Shown one piece after another: positions 33,450-42,720 of a stretch of DNA of 64,000 nt. The notes under the pieces are model-generated. The model had not been told where the DNA came from. It saw only the letters and a program-made list of their open reading frames with translations, and searched no databases. The DNA comes from Candidatus Peregrinibacteria bacterium GW2011_GWF2_39_17 (GTDB lineage Bacteria; Patescibacteriota; Gracilibacteria; UBA1369; UBA12473): NCBI GenBank assembly GCA_000993615.1, contig LBWM01000006.1, forward strand, positions 24,651 through 88,650, read 5' to 3'. A program made the position numbers and the translations under genes. Position 1 is the stretch's first letter. Every line of letters starts with the position of its first letter.

Positions 33450-35744
33450 TTATAATTTCCCTTCCCTTTGCCGACGATTGGCTTCTTTTAGCGTCTCGGC
33501 TAAAACAGGAACAGCGGTACTTGAAGCAGTAGGCATTCTACCTAAACTGAAATCATCAGATGCAATAACAACTACTCCCGAAAGGCCTTGCCCGGTTGCG
33601 GCTATAGCTGCTACTGATCTATTCTGCCCTTCCTTTGCAGAACTTTCCCCTTCTCCAACTGTTCCGGTTTTTCCAATCGCAGCGATCCCTTTTAAATCAT
33701 CCATTGTTCCACCTTCTAAAGGAGCTTTCATCCACTCCTTTGTTAAACCAGAAGCATAAAGCCACTGCGCACACTTTGATCTATTTCCAGGACGACTTTC
33801 AGCCCTTGGAGAAAAAAATCTTTTACCTTTCAAAACATAAGAAGCCACAACATGCGGTTCTGGAATAGGTTCTCCAGTCATTGCCTCTCCAATAACACGA
33901 ACTAAGCCAGTCGAAGTCATGAGATACCATCCCCAAGCGGCGGCTTTAACCGGATCTTTCCACCTCTCTGTATCTCCTTCCGCATAACACTTTCCTAATT
34001 TCCTCACTATTTCACCTTTGGCCCCTAATCTTTTAGCTTCACTCGCAAATCTTTCAGTTTTTGACAACTTTAAATATTGCCAGAAAGGTGCTGCTTCAGA
34101 AGCAGAATGCCCAGCCACACCAACTGCCGCGGTAACAAAAATTTTTTCAACCGAGCCGGGCGGATTTGGCAAATGAGGACGGTCAATTGCATCAGCTCCA
34201 TAAGCACCTCCTGTATACCAAGCGATTGCCTCACCTCCTTGATTAACAACTATCACGGTAGCTTTAAGTTTTAGGTTATTCAGTTTTCGCAATCCTGCTT
34301 GAGCGGCCATAAGAGCTTTCCCTTGAGTGTTAGGATCTACAGTCACAGTCATAGAACTAATTTTAGCGGCATATTGTGGTCCCATTTGGGCAGACATTTC
34401 GCGACTCGCTTCATACAAAACAGCATCATAGCCTTCTTTAGGCTTAACGCTAAAACCTGTCGGCGAATTGCATACTTGTTGATAAGTTTTTGGCCTGGCT
34501 AGATCGATACGCTTGCAAATGTCATCAAGCTTACCCTTAAGTAGACCTCTTTCGGATAATTGCCTAGCAGCTTCTTTGGCTCTATGACTAATTAATTTCC
34601 ATCGATAGGTATACTTTTCATCAGTAGTTGGTGGTCTTCCTAATTTTTCTTCCAGTTTTTTAAAATTACCGGTTGTTGACCATGTCCATAGACTCATAGC
34701 CGCTAACAATAACTGGTGCTCGACCCCAAATTCCGGATGATAAATGCCAAGCCCATCATCGTCGGGATAGTTTCCTGATTCTTTTTCAAAACCCCAGTAT
34801 TTAAGGGTAAATTTTTGCAAGCCAGCTATCCCGTATCCCAATGGCACATGAGAAGCATGCAGGGCGGCCATCTCCTCCGGATCTTCCGTAGTTAAGGTTA
34901 AGCCCAAACCACAAAGCATCCCTTTCATTTTACGGACAAGACGATTTTGCTGATGATGCCCTTTAACACCATCAAGAATTACATCACAAGTTTGTTCAGC
35001 TAGCCCTGACCCACCACCACCTTTAGAGCTACCTATTAATTTAAAAAGCAGAGCAACTAACATGCGAGGATTAACCCCGATAACATCACTTAAACCTCCG
35101 CCTTGATCTTCCAATGTCCGAAAAGCTTCGTAATAAACGCGTAAACGACCTCCTTTTCTAAATAAACTTACAGGAAGTTCAATATCGTTATGACTATTTA
35201 CCGAATCGGCACCAGTGACAAAATTAGTGCCATATAAATAGCCAACCGGCTCCCTTTCTCCCGGATATTTTGCATTTTCTAAATCCGGATCACGAGTATA
35301 AATCGGGGGCGCGCATTCAAAGACATGAGCTTCTTTGGCCCCCTTAGCCAAATAAACAGCTGGAATAGCTGCAACCCCACCAGCAAGGGCTCCACCTAAT
35401 GCTGCACCCAAGCACCAACGACGCAAGCGTGAACTAAACTTCAATAAGGATAATACAAATGTGCGGGGATCAGATTGAGGAGAAGGAATTGGAATGAATT
35501 CAGGGGAGGTGTTTTGGGTAACAACAGCCGGTTTTAGTTCTCGCGAAGATGGCCGAACTGGATGCCCTACTCTAACCCCTAATCTTGCACAATTACCTAG
35601 TAAGTTATTTAATCTGTATCCAATTTCATCCTCGCCCCATCCACTACGAGCTTCAGGGAATGGCTTTGGGAAAAAAATTTCCTCACACCTTGTTCGTAAA
35701 TTATCTAATGGGTCTTGAGTGCTAACCTCAGTAGGTTTCCGCAT
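33450..35744 (-). CDS. Divergent class A penicillin-binding protein (GT51 + transpeptidase)
   Basis: A 764-residue envelope protein with a ~105-residue cytoplasmic region and one membrane helix (about 111-133). A highly diverged GT51 glycosyltransferase domain follows: LED with Glu212, GGSGLAEQ (244-251, for the usual GGSTITQQ), RLVRKMKG, and GYGIAGLQKFTLKYWG (for GxxxAAxxYFG). A transpeptidase domain then has PPGSVEK with the SxxK serine Ser531 and Lys534, and KTG at 692-694. The usual SxN motif is not obvious. It should polymerise and cross-link peptidoglycan, though the drift makes full activity uncertain. Confidence 0.78.
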   Translation of the reverse strand: MRKPTEVSTQDPLDNLRTRCEEIFFPKPFPEARSGWGEDEIGYRLNNLLGNCARLGVRVGHPVRPSSRELKPAVVTQNTSPEFIPIPSPQSDPRTFVLSLLKFSSRLRRWCLGAALGGALAGGVAAIPAVYLAKGAKEAHVFECAPPIYTRDPDLENAKYPGEREPVGYLYGTNFVTGADSVNSHNDIELPVSLFRKGGRLRVYYEAFRTLEDQGGGLSDVIGVNPRMLVALLFKLIGSSKGGGGSGLAEQTCDVILDGVKGHHQQNRLVRKMKGMLCGLGLTLTTEDPEEMAALHASHVPLGYGIAGLQKFTLKYWGFEKESGNYPDDDGLGIYHPEFGVEHQLLLAAMSLWTWSTTGNFKKLEEKLGRPPTTDEKYTYRWKLISHRAKEAARQLSERGLLKGKLDDICKRIDLARPKTYQQVCNSPTGFSVKPKEGYDAVLYEASREMSAQMGPQYAAKISSMTVTVDPNTQGKALMAAQAGLRKLNNLKLKATVIVVNQGGEAIAWYTGGAYGADAIDRPHLPNPPGSVEKIFVTAAVGVAGHSASEAAPFWQYLKLSKTERFASEAKRLGAKGEIVRKLGKCYAEGDTERWKDPVKAAAWGWYLMTSTGLVRVIGEAMTGEPIPEPHVVASYVLKGKRFFSPRAESRPGNRSKCAQWLYASGLTKEWMKAPLEGGTMDDLKGIAAIGKTGTVGEGESSAKEGQNRSVAAIAATGQGLSGVVVIASDDFSLGRMPTASSTAVPVLAETLKEANRRQREGKL

Positions 35745-35769
35745 AACGGGTAAGTTAAATTGGGCGTTT

Positions 35770-35797
35770 ATTTTACTTAATAAGTTTATTTTGTCAA
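35770..35797 (-). promoter_or_regulatory. Promoter of the PBP gene
   Basis: On the minus strand, a perfect TTGACA (35797-35792), a 16-bp spacer and TAAAAT (35775-35770) lie about 25 bases before the ATG at 35744. Confidence 0.7.
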
Positions 35798-35805
35798 GAT
35801 TGACA

Positions 35806-35833
35806 TTGACAAATATTATTTTTTTGATAAGAT
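35806..35833 (+). promoter_or_regulatory. Promoter of the 255-aa gene
   Basis: A perfect TTGACA (35806-35811) with TAAGAT (35828-35833) 16 bp away precedes the ATG at 35863. A second TTGACA is directly adjacent (35800-35805). The divergent PBP promoter is only 8 bp away, so one regulator could affect both. Confidence 0.6.
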
Positions 35834-35862
35834 TTTTAATCTGTCCCCCATTTACCCCTCAA

Positions 35863-36630
35863 ATGTACTCGTTAAAAGAAATAGGAGAAAGCGGTTTCCT
35901 AGATGCATCCCCTGAACAACCTCTGATGCAAAAAGTTGTGCAGGATATGTATGCTCTTTTGGAAGATATCGCTACTATTAACCATGACGTAGTTTCCTTA
36001 AGTGAGGCATCGTCAAATTCTAGCTGGTCTTGGAATGCACCAGATAAAAGGCGAATTTCGTTTATTAAGGGAAATCCTCGTGATAAAAAAAGCACCCTTC
36101 CCTTATATGAGCTTACCAGACAATCTGCTAATTCCACTGGCTGGGAAAATATAAAAAGAGCGATTTCAACATTTGGACTACCCCAACAAATAGCCCTCTC
36201 GGAAATTGCGGAAATTTGTTTACTTATTGCTAATAATTCTGAGTTTGATCAAAATCTTCAAATAAGGGCTAGAGATATTTTTAATTATATAGTGAATAAG
36301 CCATACGCTGAATTACAGGAAACTGCTGTACTACAAAGAGAAAGAACTGAAGTTCTTAAACGACGAGCTACAACAGCAATATTGGTCGGCGAGGTCCTTT
36401 TAAGGAGTCTTGATGACCTAAGGATGGAAGCCTACTATTTAGAAAAAAAAATACAAATTTTGGGAATTTCTCTTGGCATAATATTAACGATAATCGCTAC
36501 CGACTCAAGAAAGGGACACCAATTTATTGACAAGGATTTACCAATAATAGTTTCGGCCATAAGAGCTAAAGCCGAAGATTTCGGAGCAAAATTAAAAAAT
36601 CTAGTAGATAAAAATATTCCTGACAAATAA
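35863..36630 (+). CDS. Hypothetical helical protein
   Basis: From the ATG at 35863, just after its promoter, the protein has 255 residues; the in-frame sequence upstream lies before the transcription start. It is almost all alpha-helical, with long amphipathic stretches (QKVVQDMYALLEDIATINHD; RTEVLKRRATTAILVGEVLLRSLDDLRMEAYYLEKK) and a hydrophobic segment near residues 195-211 (LGISLGIILTIIA) that may be a membrane helix. I do not recognise a family. It is divergent from the PBP gene. Confidence 0.55.
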   Translation: MYSLKEIGESGFLDASPEQPLMQKVVQDMYALLEDIATINHDVVSLSEASSNSSWSWNAPDKRRISFIKGNPRDKKSTLPLYELTRQSANSTGWENIKRAISTFGLPQQIALSEIAEICLLIANNSEFDQNLQIRARDIFNYIVNKPYAELQETAVLQRERTEVLKRRATTAILVGEVLLRSLDDLRMEAYYLEKKIQILGISLGIILTIIATDSRKGHQFIDKDLPIIVSAIRAKAEDFGAKLKNLVDKNIPDK

Positions 36631-36741
36631 ACCGACAAGGTCATCTCAAGGGAACTCAAGATTTATTGAATCAACGCTAAAAATAGTAATGCTTGCATTA
36701 ACCAAAAAAAATATTTTAAGCTTTCGTCTATTTAGGGCTTC

Positions 36742-36770
36742 TTGCTTTTGAGGTCATTTTTTGTTAGAAT
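36742..36770 (+). promoter_or_regulatory. Promoter of the TPR gene
   Basis: TTGCTT (36742-36747), a 17-bp spacer and TAGAAT (36765-36770) lie 36 bases before the ATG at 36807. Confidence 0.55.
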
Positions 36771-36806
36771 AAGTAGAAACTTCAATAAATAAAACACACA
36801 CAAATC

Positions 36807-37412
36807 ATGGATGAAACTTCTTCTCCCTATCAGGTTTTACTTTTGGAAGCAGAACGCAAAAAATTAGATGGCCAACACGAAGAAGCCATTAAAATTGGCG
36901 AAAAAATTCTGCACTATGATCTAAATTGCGTGGATGCCCTGGAAGAAATTGGCGATAATTATTTAAGTTTACGAGAATTCGGCAAAGCGCGTAAGGCTCT
37001 AGAAAGAGCCATTAATTTAAATCCAAATAGTGCCAATGCCAACTATTTACTGGGGTTTACCCATTCAGCCCTTGGTAATTGGAAGACTTCAGTTGATTTT
37101 TTGGAACGCGCCGATGAAATTCAACCTAATCATCCGGAAATTTTACGTTGCTTGGGTTGGTCTTTTTTTCATTACGGCCAACGCAAACGCGGTGTTATTA
37201 TTTTGGAACGCGCCTTAATTATAGCAACAGATGATTGTTTAATCATGTGCGATTTGGCAGTTTGCTATCTTAATGAGCGAAATTTTAATCGAACCATTAA
37301 TTTACTAAAAAATGCTCTAGCCATAGATCCCGAAAATCAAAAAGCCAAGGAGTGCCTAGAAACAGCGATGTTTTTCCAGAGGGAATACAGTCAATTAAAG
37401 AATAGCAAATAA
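36807..37412 (+). CDS. Tetratricopeptide repeat protein
   Basis: A 201-residue cytoplasmic protein made of about five 34-residue TPR units. The repeat pattern is clear: AIKIGEKILHYDLNCVDALEEIGD, KARKALERAINLNPNSANANYLLG, SVDFLERADEIQPNHPEILRCLGW, GVIILERALIIATDDCLIMCDLAV, and TINLLKNALAIDPENQKAKECL. TPR proteins act as protein-binding scaffolds; the partner is unknown. It lies between an unknown gene and rnpB and has its own promoter. Confidence 0.88.
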   Translation: MDETSSPYQVLLLEAERKKLDGQHEEAIKIGEKILHYDLNCVDALEEIGDNYLSLREFGKARKALERAINLNPNSANANYLLGFTHSALGNWKTSVDFLERADEIQPNHPEILRCLGWSFFHYGQRKRGVIILERALIIATDDCLIMCDLAVCYLNERNFNRTINLLKNALAIDPENQKAKECLETAMFFQREYSQLKNSK

Positions 37413-37478
37413 GATAGAGGAGACTGGTAAGAATTTAAGCTTAGCTAAAAAGAAACTTAGGGTTCTTTTTGGCCGAGA

Positions 37479-37506
37479 TTGAAGTATTTAAAAAATGGAT
37501 TATAGT
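37479..37506 (+). promoter_or_regulatory. rnpB promoter
   Basis: TTGAAG (37479-37484), a 16-bp spacer and TATAGT (37501-37506) place the start at about 37513-37514, exactly where the P1 helix of RNase P RNA begins. Confidence 0.8.
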
Positions 37507-37513
37507 AATTCAT

Positions 37514-37877
37514 GAGAAAATCGGAGTGATCGCCCCGCCTTCGCTAAGGCTACAGCAGGGAGGAAAGTCCGAGCAGCAAGTACACAGGAAAGTCGCTAAC
37601 AGCGACCAGCCCGCCTCAGGCGGGTTAGGGAAAGTGCCACAGAGACGAGCAATGTGAAACGCCTGAAAGTGGCAGCAATGTCACTTCAGGGCACCTGGGG
37701 TGACCCAGGAATGCTGGCAAACCCTTTTCGTTGCAAGGTGGGATTGGCCGCTGGAATTAATGGAGTGTACACCATCTAGCGAGCCCACCGCATGAGGTTC
37801 TTGGCAACAAGAATCCTAGAGAGATGATCACGCCCCGCCTCGGCGGGGAACAGAACTCGGCTTATGAAGATTTTCTC
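37514..37877 (+). ncRNA. rnpB: RNase P RNA (bacterial type A-like)
   Basis: This is the catalytic RNA that matures tRNA 5' ends. The 5' strand contains the universal core element AGGGAGGAAAGTCCGAGC (about 37557-37574). The 3' strand contains ACAGAACTCGGCTTA (about 37851-37865), the conserved P4/J partner. The terminal P1 helix is a perfect 9-bp pair, GAGAAAATC at 37514-37522 with GATTTTCTC at 37869-37877. The length of about 364 nt and the AGAGAGATGATCACGCC segment fit a type A RNA. Two GC-rich local hairpins (CCCGCC/GGCGGG at about 37609-37626 and CCCCGCCTCGGCGGGG near 37835-37850) are its peripheral helices. Confidence 0.96.
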
Positions 37878-37880
37878 TAA

Positions 37881-37922
37881 AATGAGGATTTAGGCGAAAT
37901 TAATTTCGCCTAAATCCTCATT
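37881..37922. terminator. Perfect 42-bp palindrome after rnpB, probable transcription end
   Basis: The arms 37881-37901 and 37902-37922 are exact reverse complements (21 bp each, core AGGCGAAATT/AATTTCGCCT), with no loop. It begins 3 bases after the RNase P P1 helix. A hairpin of this strength could end transcription from either side, but no T tract follows, so an alternative is a protein-binding or repeat element. Confidence 0.6.
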
Positions 37923-38041
37923 CAAATTAGCCACGTAATAACCTCAAAATTTTCCTGATCTGGGGCTTATTGATTTCTAGACACTAATCTTCTAAAGTAG
38001 AATCCCTTTTGGCCAATTCTAAATTTCTAATTTCCTACCAA

Positions 38042-41000
38042 ATGCTAAAATTTTATCGCGCATTTTCAGGGCTAATTTTAGGAATATTTTTAGCGGGGTT
38101 CTTACAACCATTCTCTTTTCCAACTAAAGCGGCTAGCGTTTTAAGCGTCCCACTTACCGTGACAAATAACCTTGCCATTACAAGGGAAAACGAACCCGTA
38201 ACCACTGGCATCCCTCTCCCTAAAAACCTGAATATCATCTCAACTTCGGATCTAAATATTCGCGATAAGAATCAAGCGATTATTTCATCTCAATTTACGG
38301 TCACTGCTCGCTGGGGAGGAGCCCCAAATGATACCACTAAGCCAATCAAATGGGTCCTAAGTACTTTTTATGCAAACGTAGAGCCATTTAGCACCGCAAC
38401 TTATTATTTGGTAGATGGGACTAAAAATACGAGTCCATCTACCCTAATCAAAGAAGAAACCACAACTGATTTAACAATTCACACTGGCAATGCTGATTTT
38501 ACTTTGGACAAACAAACTCTTAATTTTTTTAAAAAAGTTACAGTTAATGGTCAAATCATTAGTTTTTCATCGCAAAATGCTTTTTCGCTGATCGACCAAA
38601 CCGGACTTTCCTATATTTCAACCCAAAATAAACCAACTATTTCAATTATTGAACAAGGCCCACTCCGTCTTGCCTTAAAGATAGAAGGCTCCCTGAATAA
38701 TGGAAGCAATTCAGTCTTAGATTACATCCTCTACCTTTATTTTTATGCTGGTAAAAGTTATGTCCAAGCCAAATACACAGTCGGCAATCATCAAAAAGCT
38801 GCCCTAAACGGTACCAGCTACGATGTTTTTAATTATAATGGCCAAAACAGTTTCACTTTTCAGGATTTAAGCTTAGATACCCAAATCTATAGTCCTTCTG
38901 GGGCACTTACTTATTTTGCGCCTGGCAGTAAAAATAATAACCAAGGGGTAGTTCAAAATTTCTCAGTTTATCAAGATTCTTCAGGCAGTACTTATTGGGA
39001 CCGCTACAACTCTACGGATAATCCCAGACCAAATAGTTATTCTAGCTTTAAGGGTTATCGCCTCACTAATAACGGCCAAACTTCGGATAGCGGAGATCAT
39101 TTTGGTGGATGGTTGGACGTTTCTGATTCAAGCAAGGGAATTACCGTGGCCATCGAAGATTTTTGGCAAAATTATCCTAAAGGATTTTCCGTAAATGAAA
39201 GTGGCCAAATTAAAACTCAAATTTTCCCACAAGCTTATGGCGCTAACTATAATTTTCGAGTAGGGGAAGAAAAAACCACAAGTATGTCCTTATTTTTCCA
39301 TGTCGGCAAGGGAACGGCAATTCAAGCTGACACCTTCGCTCAAGCTCTTAATAACCCTTTACTAGCTCTAGCTTCAGCAGATTGGTATAGCAATTCAAAA
39401 GCGGTTGGTGATTTTGCTCCCGAGACTCAGTCCGTCACCGATCGTCTTGGACAAGCCTCAAACCTTAATGATGCTGGGAAATATGCTTATTATAATGATC
39501 GAACTTTATCATCTGACCCCACGATCTCACCGGAATATTACTATAATTTCCATAGCCTTTGGGAAAGCTCTGCGCAAGCCCCCAGCGCCATAGAATACTT
39601 TAATTTTTACGGCTGGAACGCTTATGGCAATCAGCCGCTTGATTTTGAAATGTATGGAGATGGAAAAGCTGGTTATTTTGACAGTAAATATGATTTTGAC
39701 TGGGGGGTCTGGATGCAATTTTTGCGCACTCAAGATTTGCGCTGGAAAGAAATGGGCGAAGCTTTTTCTAAATACAATGAGCAATTAATGTTGCACGATG
39801 TTATCACGGAGACCGGATGGGATATTTATCGCTGGGATAATGCCATCTTTGGACATGCGCAACATAATGAAACCGGAAATCAAAACGGCCAACGCAATTA
39901 TTTGGGCCCAGTAATGGACACGGCCTGGGGAGTTAGAGGATCCGCTCTTTACTATTATTTAACTGGCTATCAGCCTAGTAAGCGTTTTTTGGATAAAGCC
40001 GGAGAATATGCCTACAGCTTTTACAAAGACCGTTTTGAAAGCACTTACTTATGGAACAGCGCCGAACGCTATGCAGCCAATTTATTATCCATACTAACAA
40101 CAGCGTTCGAGGCTACTGGCGACCTCAAATATCAACAATTAGCTCAGCAATTTGTTGATTATTATGCGGCTCAAAAACAACCCTATATTAATGGCCCGAT
40201 CACTTCAGATATGGGCAATTATGTGGCTCCTTGGATGTTGGGCATGTACCTAAACGCGCTTGGTCGATATGCCCAAGCCACCGAAACAGCCGGCCTATTA
40301 ACGGAAAGCCAATCCGCCAAAAATAACCTAGTTAAGTATACAGATTGGTTATTGAAATATGGCAGCTACGAGTATCATGACTGGCTAACTACCCCTTACC
40401 ATTATGCTGTCAATGGCCAAAATGCGCCTGAAGATGGGATGATTAGTAACTGGATGTTAACGCTGGCTGATGTCTGTGGCTATGCTTATTCTTTTACTAA
40501 AAATAAATCTTATCTTGATTATGGGGCAAAATTCTTTGCAACTGGGGTTAGGAACCCTTTTTATGAAAATAGTCCCTTGATTTACTCAACAGCGAAAGAA
40601 GCCGTAAACCATGCTTCATTCGGACATGTTTATTTGCACTATACTTTTAACCCTTCCGTTGAGGACTCATTTACCCCGGGGCCTACTTCAACTTCCAATA
40701 ATATTCTCCAAAATGGCTCAGCTAATGACGGCCTTAATGATTGGATTATTCCTTGCGCCGGCGTTTCCACGATGAGTGTTAATAATAATTCTTTTTTTGT
40801 TTTGCAATCAGCTTATACTTATCAGGATATTAATCTTTCAGATATCCCGAATTTTTCCATCGGAGCAGATGCTAAAATCACCATTAGGGGGGATCTAAAA
40901 GCGGAGATAAGCAACGCGGACAGTGGTAATCCTTATTTTTACGGCTATCTGATCGGCACCAATGATAACCCTAATAAAATTAATACTTATCTAAATAGCG

Positions 41001-41170
41001 GAGTTTCAAAGTCAAACGAATGGGTTACGCTTGAAAAAACATATCCCCTGCCCGCCTCTACTCAAAAAATTCGAATTTTCCTAAAACAAAGCAATACCCG
41101 CTTCGCAGTTACCACTAATCCCACCGCTTTTTTTGACAATATTGAAGTAACGATTAATGAAAAAATCTGA
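38042..41170 (+). CDS. Large secreted PcRGLX/YetA-like protein, possible polysaccharide lyase
   Basis: From the ATG at 38042, which starts a good signal peptide (MLKFYRAFSGLILGIFLAGF, cleaved near TKAA), the protein has 1042 residues. The mature N terminus (about 35-330) follows the RIFT-barrel pattern of the PcRGLX/YetA family: VPLTVTNN, EPVTTGIPLPK, QFTVTARWGG, IKWVLSTF. A central (alpha/alpha) toroid-like region (about 480-880) has repeated Trp/Tyr-rich helices, and a C-terminal beta domain (about 895-1042) resembles a carbohydrate-binding module. Exo-lyase action on rhamnogalacturonan is known for PcRGLX; here the substrate is uncertain. Its end overlaps the sugar transferase by 14 bp. 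Confidence 0.68.
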   Translation: MLKFYRAFSGLILGIFLAGFLQPFSFPTKAASVLSVPLTVTNNLAITRENEPVTTGIPLPKNLNIISTSDLNIRDKNQAIISSQFTVTARWGGAPNDTTKPIKWVLSTFYANVEPFSTATYYLVDGTKNTSPSTLIKEETTTDLTIHTGNADFTLDKQTLNFFKKVTVNGQIISFSSQNAFSLIDQTGLSYISTQNKPTISIIEQGPLRLALKIEGSLNNGSNSVLDYILYLYFYAGKSYVQAKYTVGNHQKAALNGTSYDVFNYNGQNSFTFQDLSLDTQIYSPSGALTYFAPGSKNNNQGVVQNFSVYQDSSGSTYWDRYNSTDNPRPNSYSSFKGYRLTNNGQTSDSGDHFGGWLDVSDSSKGITVAIEDFWQNYPKGFSVNESGQIKTQIFPQAYGANYNFRVGEEKTTSMSLFFHVGKGTAIQADTFAQALNNPLLALASADWYSNSKAVGDFAPETQSVTDRLGQASNLNDAGKYAYYNDRTLSSDPTISPEYYYNFHSLWESSAQAPSAIEYFNFYGWNAYGNQPLDFEMYGDGKAGYFDSKYDFDWGVWMQFLRTQDLRWKEMGEAFSKYNEQLMLHDVITETGWDIYRWDNAIFGHAQHNETGNQNGQRNYLGPVMDTAWGVRGSALYYYLTGYQPSKRFLDKAGEYAYSFYKDRFESTYLWNSAERYAANLLSILTTAFEATGDLKYQQLAQQFVDYYAAQKQPYINGPITSDMGNYVAPWMLGMYLNALGRYAQATETAGLLTESQSAKNNLVKYTDWLLKYGSYEYHDWLTTPYHYAVNGQNAPEDGMISNWMLTLADVCGYAYSFTKNKSYLDYGAKFFATGVRNPFYENSPLIYSTAKEAVNHASFGHVYLHYTFNPSVEDSFTPGPTSTSNNILQNGSANDGLNDWIIPCAGVSTMSVNNNSFFVLQSAYTYQDINLSDIPNFSIGADAKITIRGDLKAEISNADSGNPYFYGYLIGTNDNPNKINTYLNSGVSKSNEWVTLEKTYPLPASTQKIRIFLKQSNTRFAVTTNPTAFFDNIEVTINEKI

Positions 41171-42608
41171 AATAATTTTTGGCATTGCTCGCATTCCCAT
41201 TGATTTGGGGATGACCCTGTTGGCTTTCCTGCTAGCTTATCAGATGCGTCAATATAGCGATTTTATTCCTGGGGTTTATTTCCCGGTAGACCTTTTTAGC
41301 TTTCCTAATTTCTATTCTTTTTTATACCTGGCCATGGTGGCAAGCGTGGCCTTGATATTTATTTTTGGGATTAACCAAATGTATTCGTTGCGCAACAACC
41401 TGCGCTTTAGCAGCGAACTGATAAAAGTTGTTTTCCTGGTTTCAGCCTGGATTATGCTCATCATTGCCTATTATTTTGTAACGCGGGAACTTTTTTTCTC
41501 GCGCTTGGTTTTAGGCTATATCTGGATTTTGGCCATTTTGTTAATTTCTTTTAGCAGAATCATGATGCGCTTTTTACAACGTTATCTTTGTCGTTTTAAT
41601 ATCGGAAAAAGACGAGTTTTGATTATTGGGGCAAACAGCATTACAAATCGACTTTATCTAAAATTAAAGAAATTCCCCTCCTATTATTTAGTTGGCTGCT
41701 TAACTATTTCCGAAAAACCATTTGCGGAAATTTCTTGTAAAGTTCTTGGCTCTCTCAAGGATTTAGAAACTACCATTCAAAAAAACAAGATTGAAGAAGT
41801 TATTCAAACTCAAACCAATCTTTCCGAGGCGCAAACTGAGAATCTAATTAATTTTTGTCGCGAAAATCACATTATTTATCATTTTGTCCCTGATATTTTG
41901 CAAATGCACCGAGCGCAGGTTGATGTTTTTAATGTGGCTCAGCTTCCTCTAATTACCCTAAAAACCACTCCTCTGGACGGATGGGGTAAAGTTCTAAAAC
42001 GACTCTTTGATCTTATCATGTCTGGCGTATTGCTTATTTTTTTGCTACCAATTTTTCTAATAATAGCAATTGGCATTAAATTGGATTCCAGGGGGCCTAT
42101 TTTATTTACCAAAAAAGATGATGGTAGTCCGGTAAATCGGGTTGGTCGCTTTGGACAACTTTTTAAATTCTACAAATTCCGCACCATGCGCGATAAAACT
42201 GATAATTTGCGCTATACAACCTTGTCTAAGCTCAATCATCGCAAAGATTCTCCTCTAGTTAAAATTAAAAATGATCCAAGGATAACAATACTTGGGCGTT
42301 TTCTAAGACGTTGGAGTCTGGATGAACTGCCTCAACTTTGGAATGTGGTGCGCGGAGAAATGAGCTTGGTGGGGCCACGCGCACATTTGCCTGAAGAAGT
42401 AGAGAGATACGAAAAACATCACCGATTTTTACTAAGTATTAAACCAGGGATCACTGGCCTAGCCCAGGTGAATGGACGCAGTGATTTGGATTTTGAGAAA
42501 GAGGCCAGACTTGATACTTATTACATTGAAAATTGGTCGCTTTTTTTAGATATTAAAATTTTATTTAGGACTTTACTGGTGGTAATTGGGGGTAAGGGAG
42601 CGGACTAA
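41157..42608 (+). CDS. Polyprenyl-phosphate sugar-phosphate transferase (WbaP/CpsE type)
   Basis: This enzyme family starts surface polysaccharide synthesis by moving a sugar-1-phosphate onto undecaprenyl phosphate. The 483-residue protein has four N-terminal membrane helices (about 12-112), a CoA-binding-like cytosolic domain (KRRVLIIGANSITNRLY at about 158), a further helix (about 286-308), then the catalytic domain with KRLFDLIMSG, KFYKFRTMRD, GRFLRRWSLDELPQLWNVVRGEMSLVGPR (key residues D-E-L-P-Q and G-P-R) and KPGITGLAQVNGR. It overlaps the PcRGLX-like gene, so the two are translated from one transcript. Confidence 0.93.
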   Translation: MKKSEIIFGIARIPIDLGMTLLAFLLAYQMRQYSDFIPGVYFPVDLFSFPNFYSFLYLAMVASVALIFIFGINQMYSLRNNLRFSSELIKVVFLVSAWIMLIIAYYFVTRELFFSRLVLGYIWILAILLISFSRIMMRFLQRYLCRFNIGKRRVLIIGANSITNRLYLKLKKFPSYYLVGCLTISEKPFAEISCKVLGSLKDLETTIQKNKIEEVIQTQTNLSEAQTENLINFCRENHIIYHFVPDILQMHRAQVDVFNVAQLPLITLKTTPLDGWGKVLKRLFDLIMSGVLLIFLLPIFLIIAIGIKLDSRGPILFTKKDDGSPVNRVGRFGQLFKFYKFRTMRDKTDNLRYTTLSKLNHRKDSPLVKIKNDPRITILGRFLRRWSLDELPQLWNVVRGEMSLVGPRAHLPEEVERYEKHHRFLLSIKPGITGLAQVNGRSDLDFEKEARLDTYYIENWSLFLDIKILFRTLLVVIGGKGAD

Positions 42609-42720
42609 AAAGCTTAATAAGTATAAATGATTTGAATGGTGACATTTGAGATCTAAAGGTTTAGAATCAACCTACTACTATTTTGCCAATCCAAATTAAT
42701 TTTTAATACCTTGAGTTATC

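Noticed and set aside
35719..35862. N-terminal extension of the 255-aa gene
   Set aside because: It contains the promoter and overlaps the divergent PBP start, so it is not transcribed as coding sequence.
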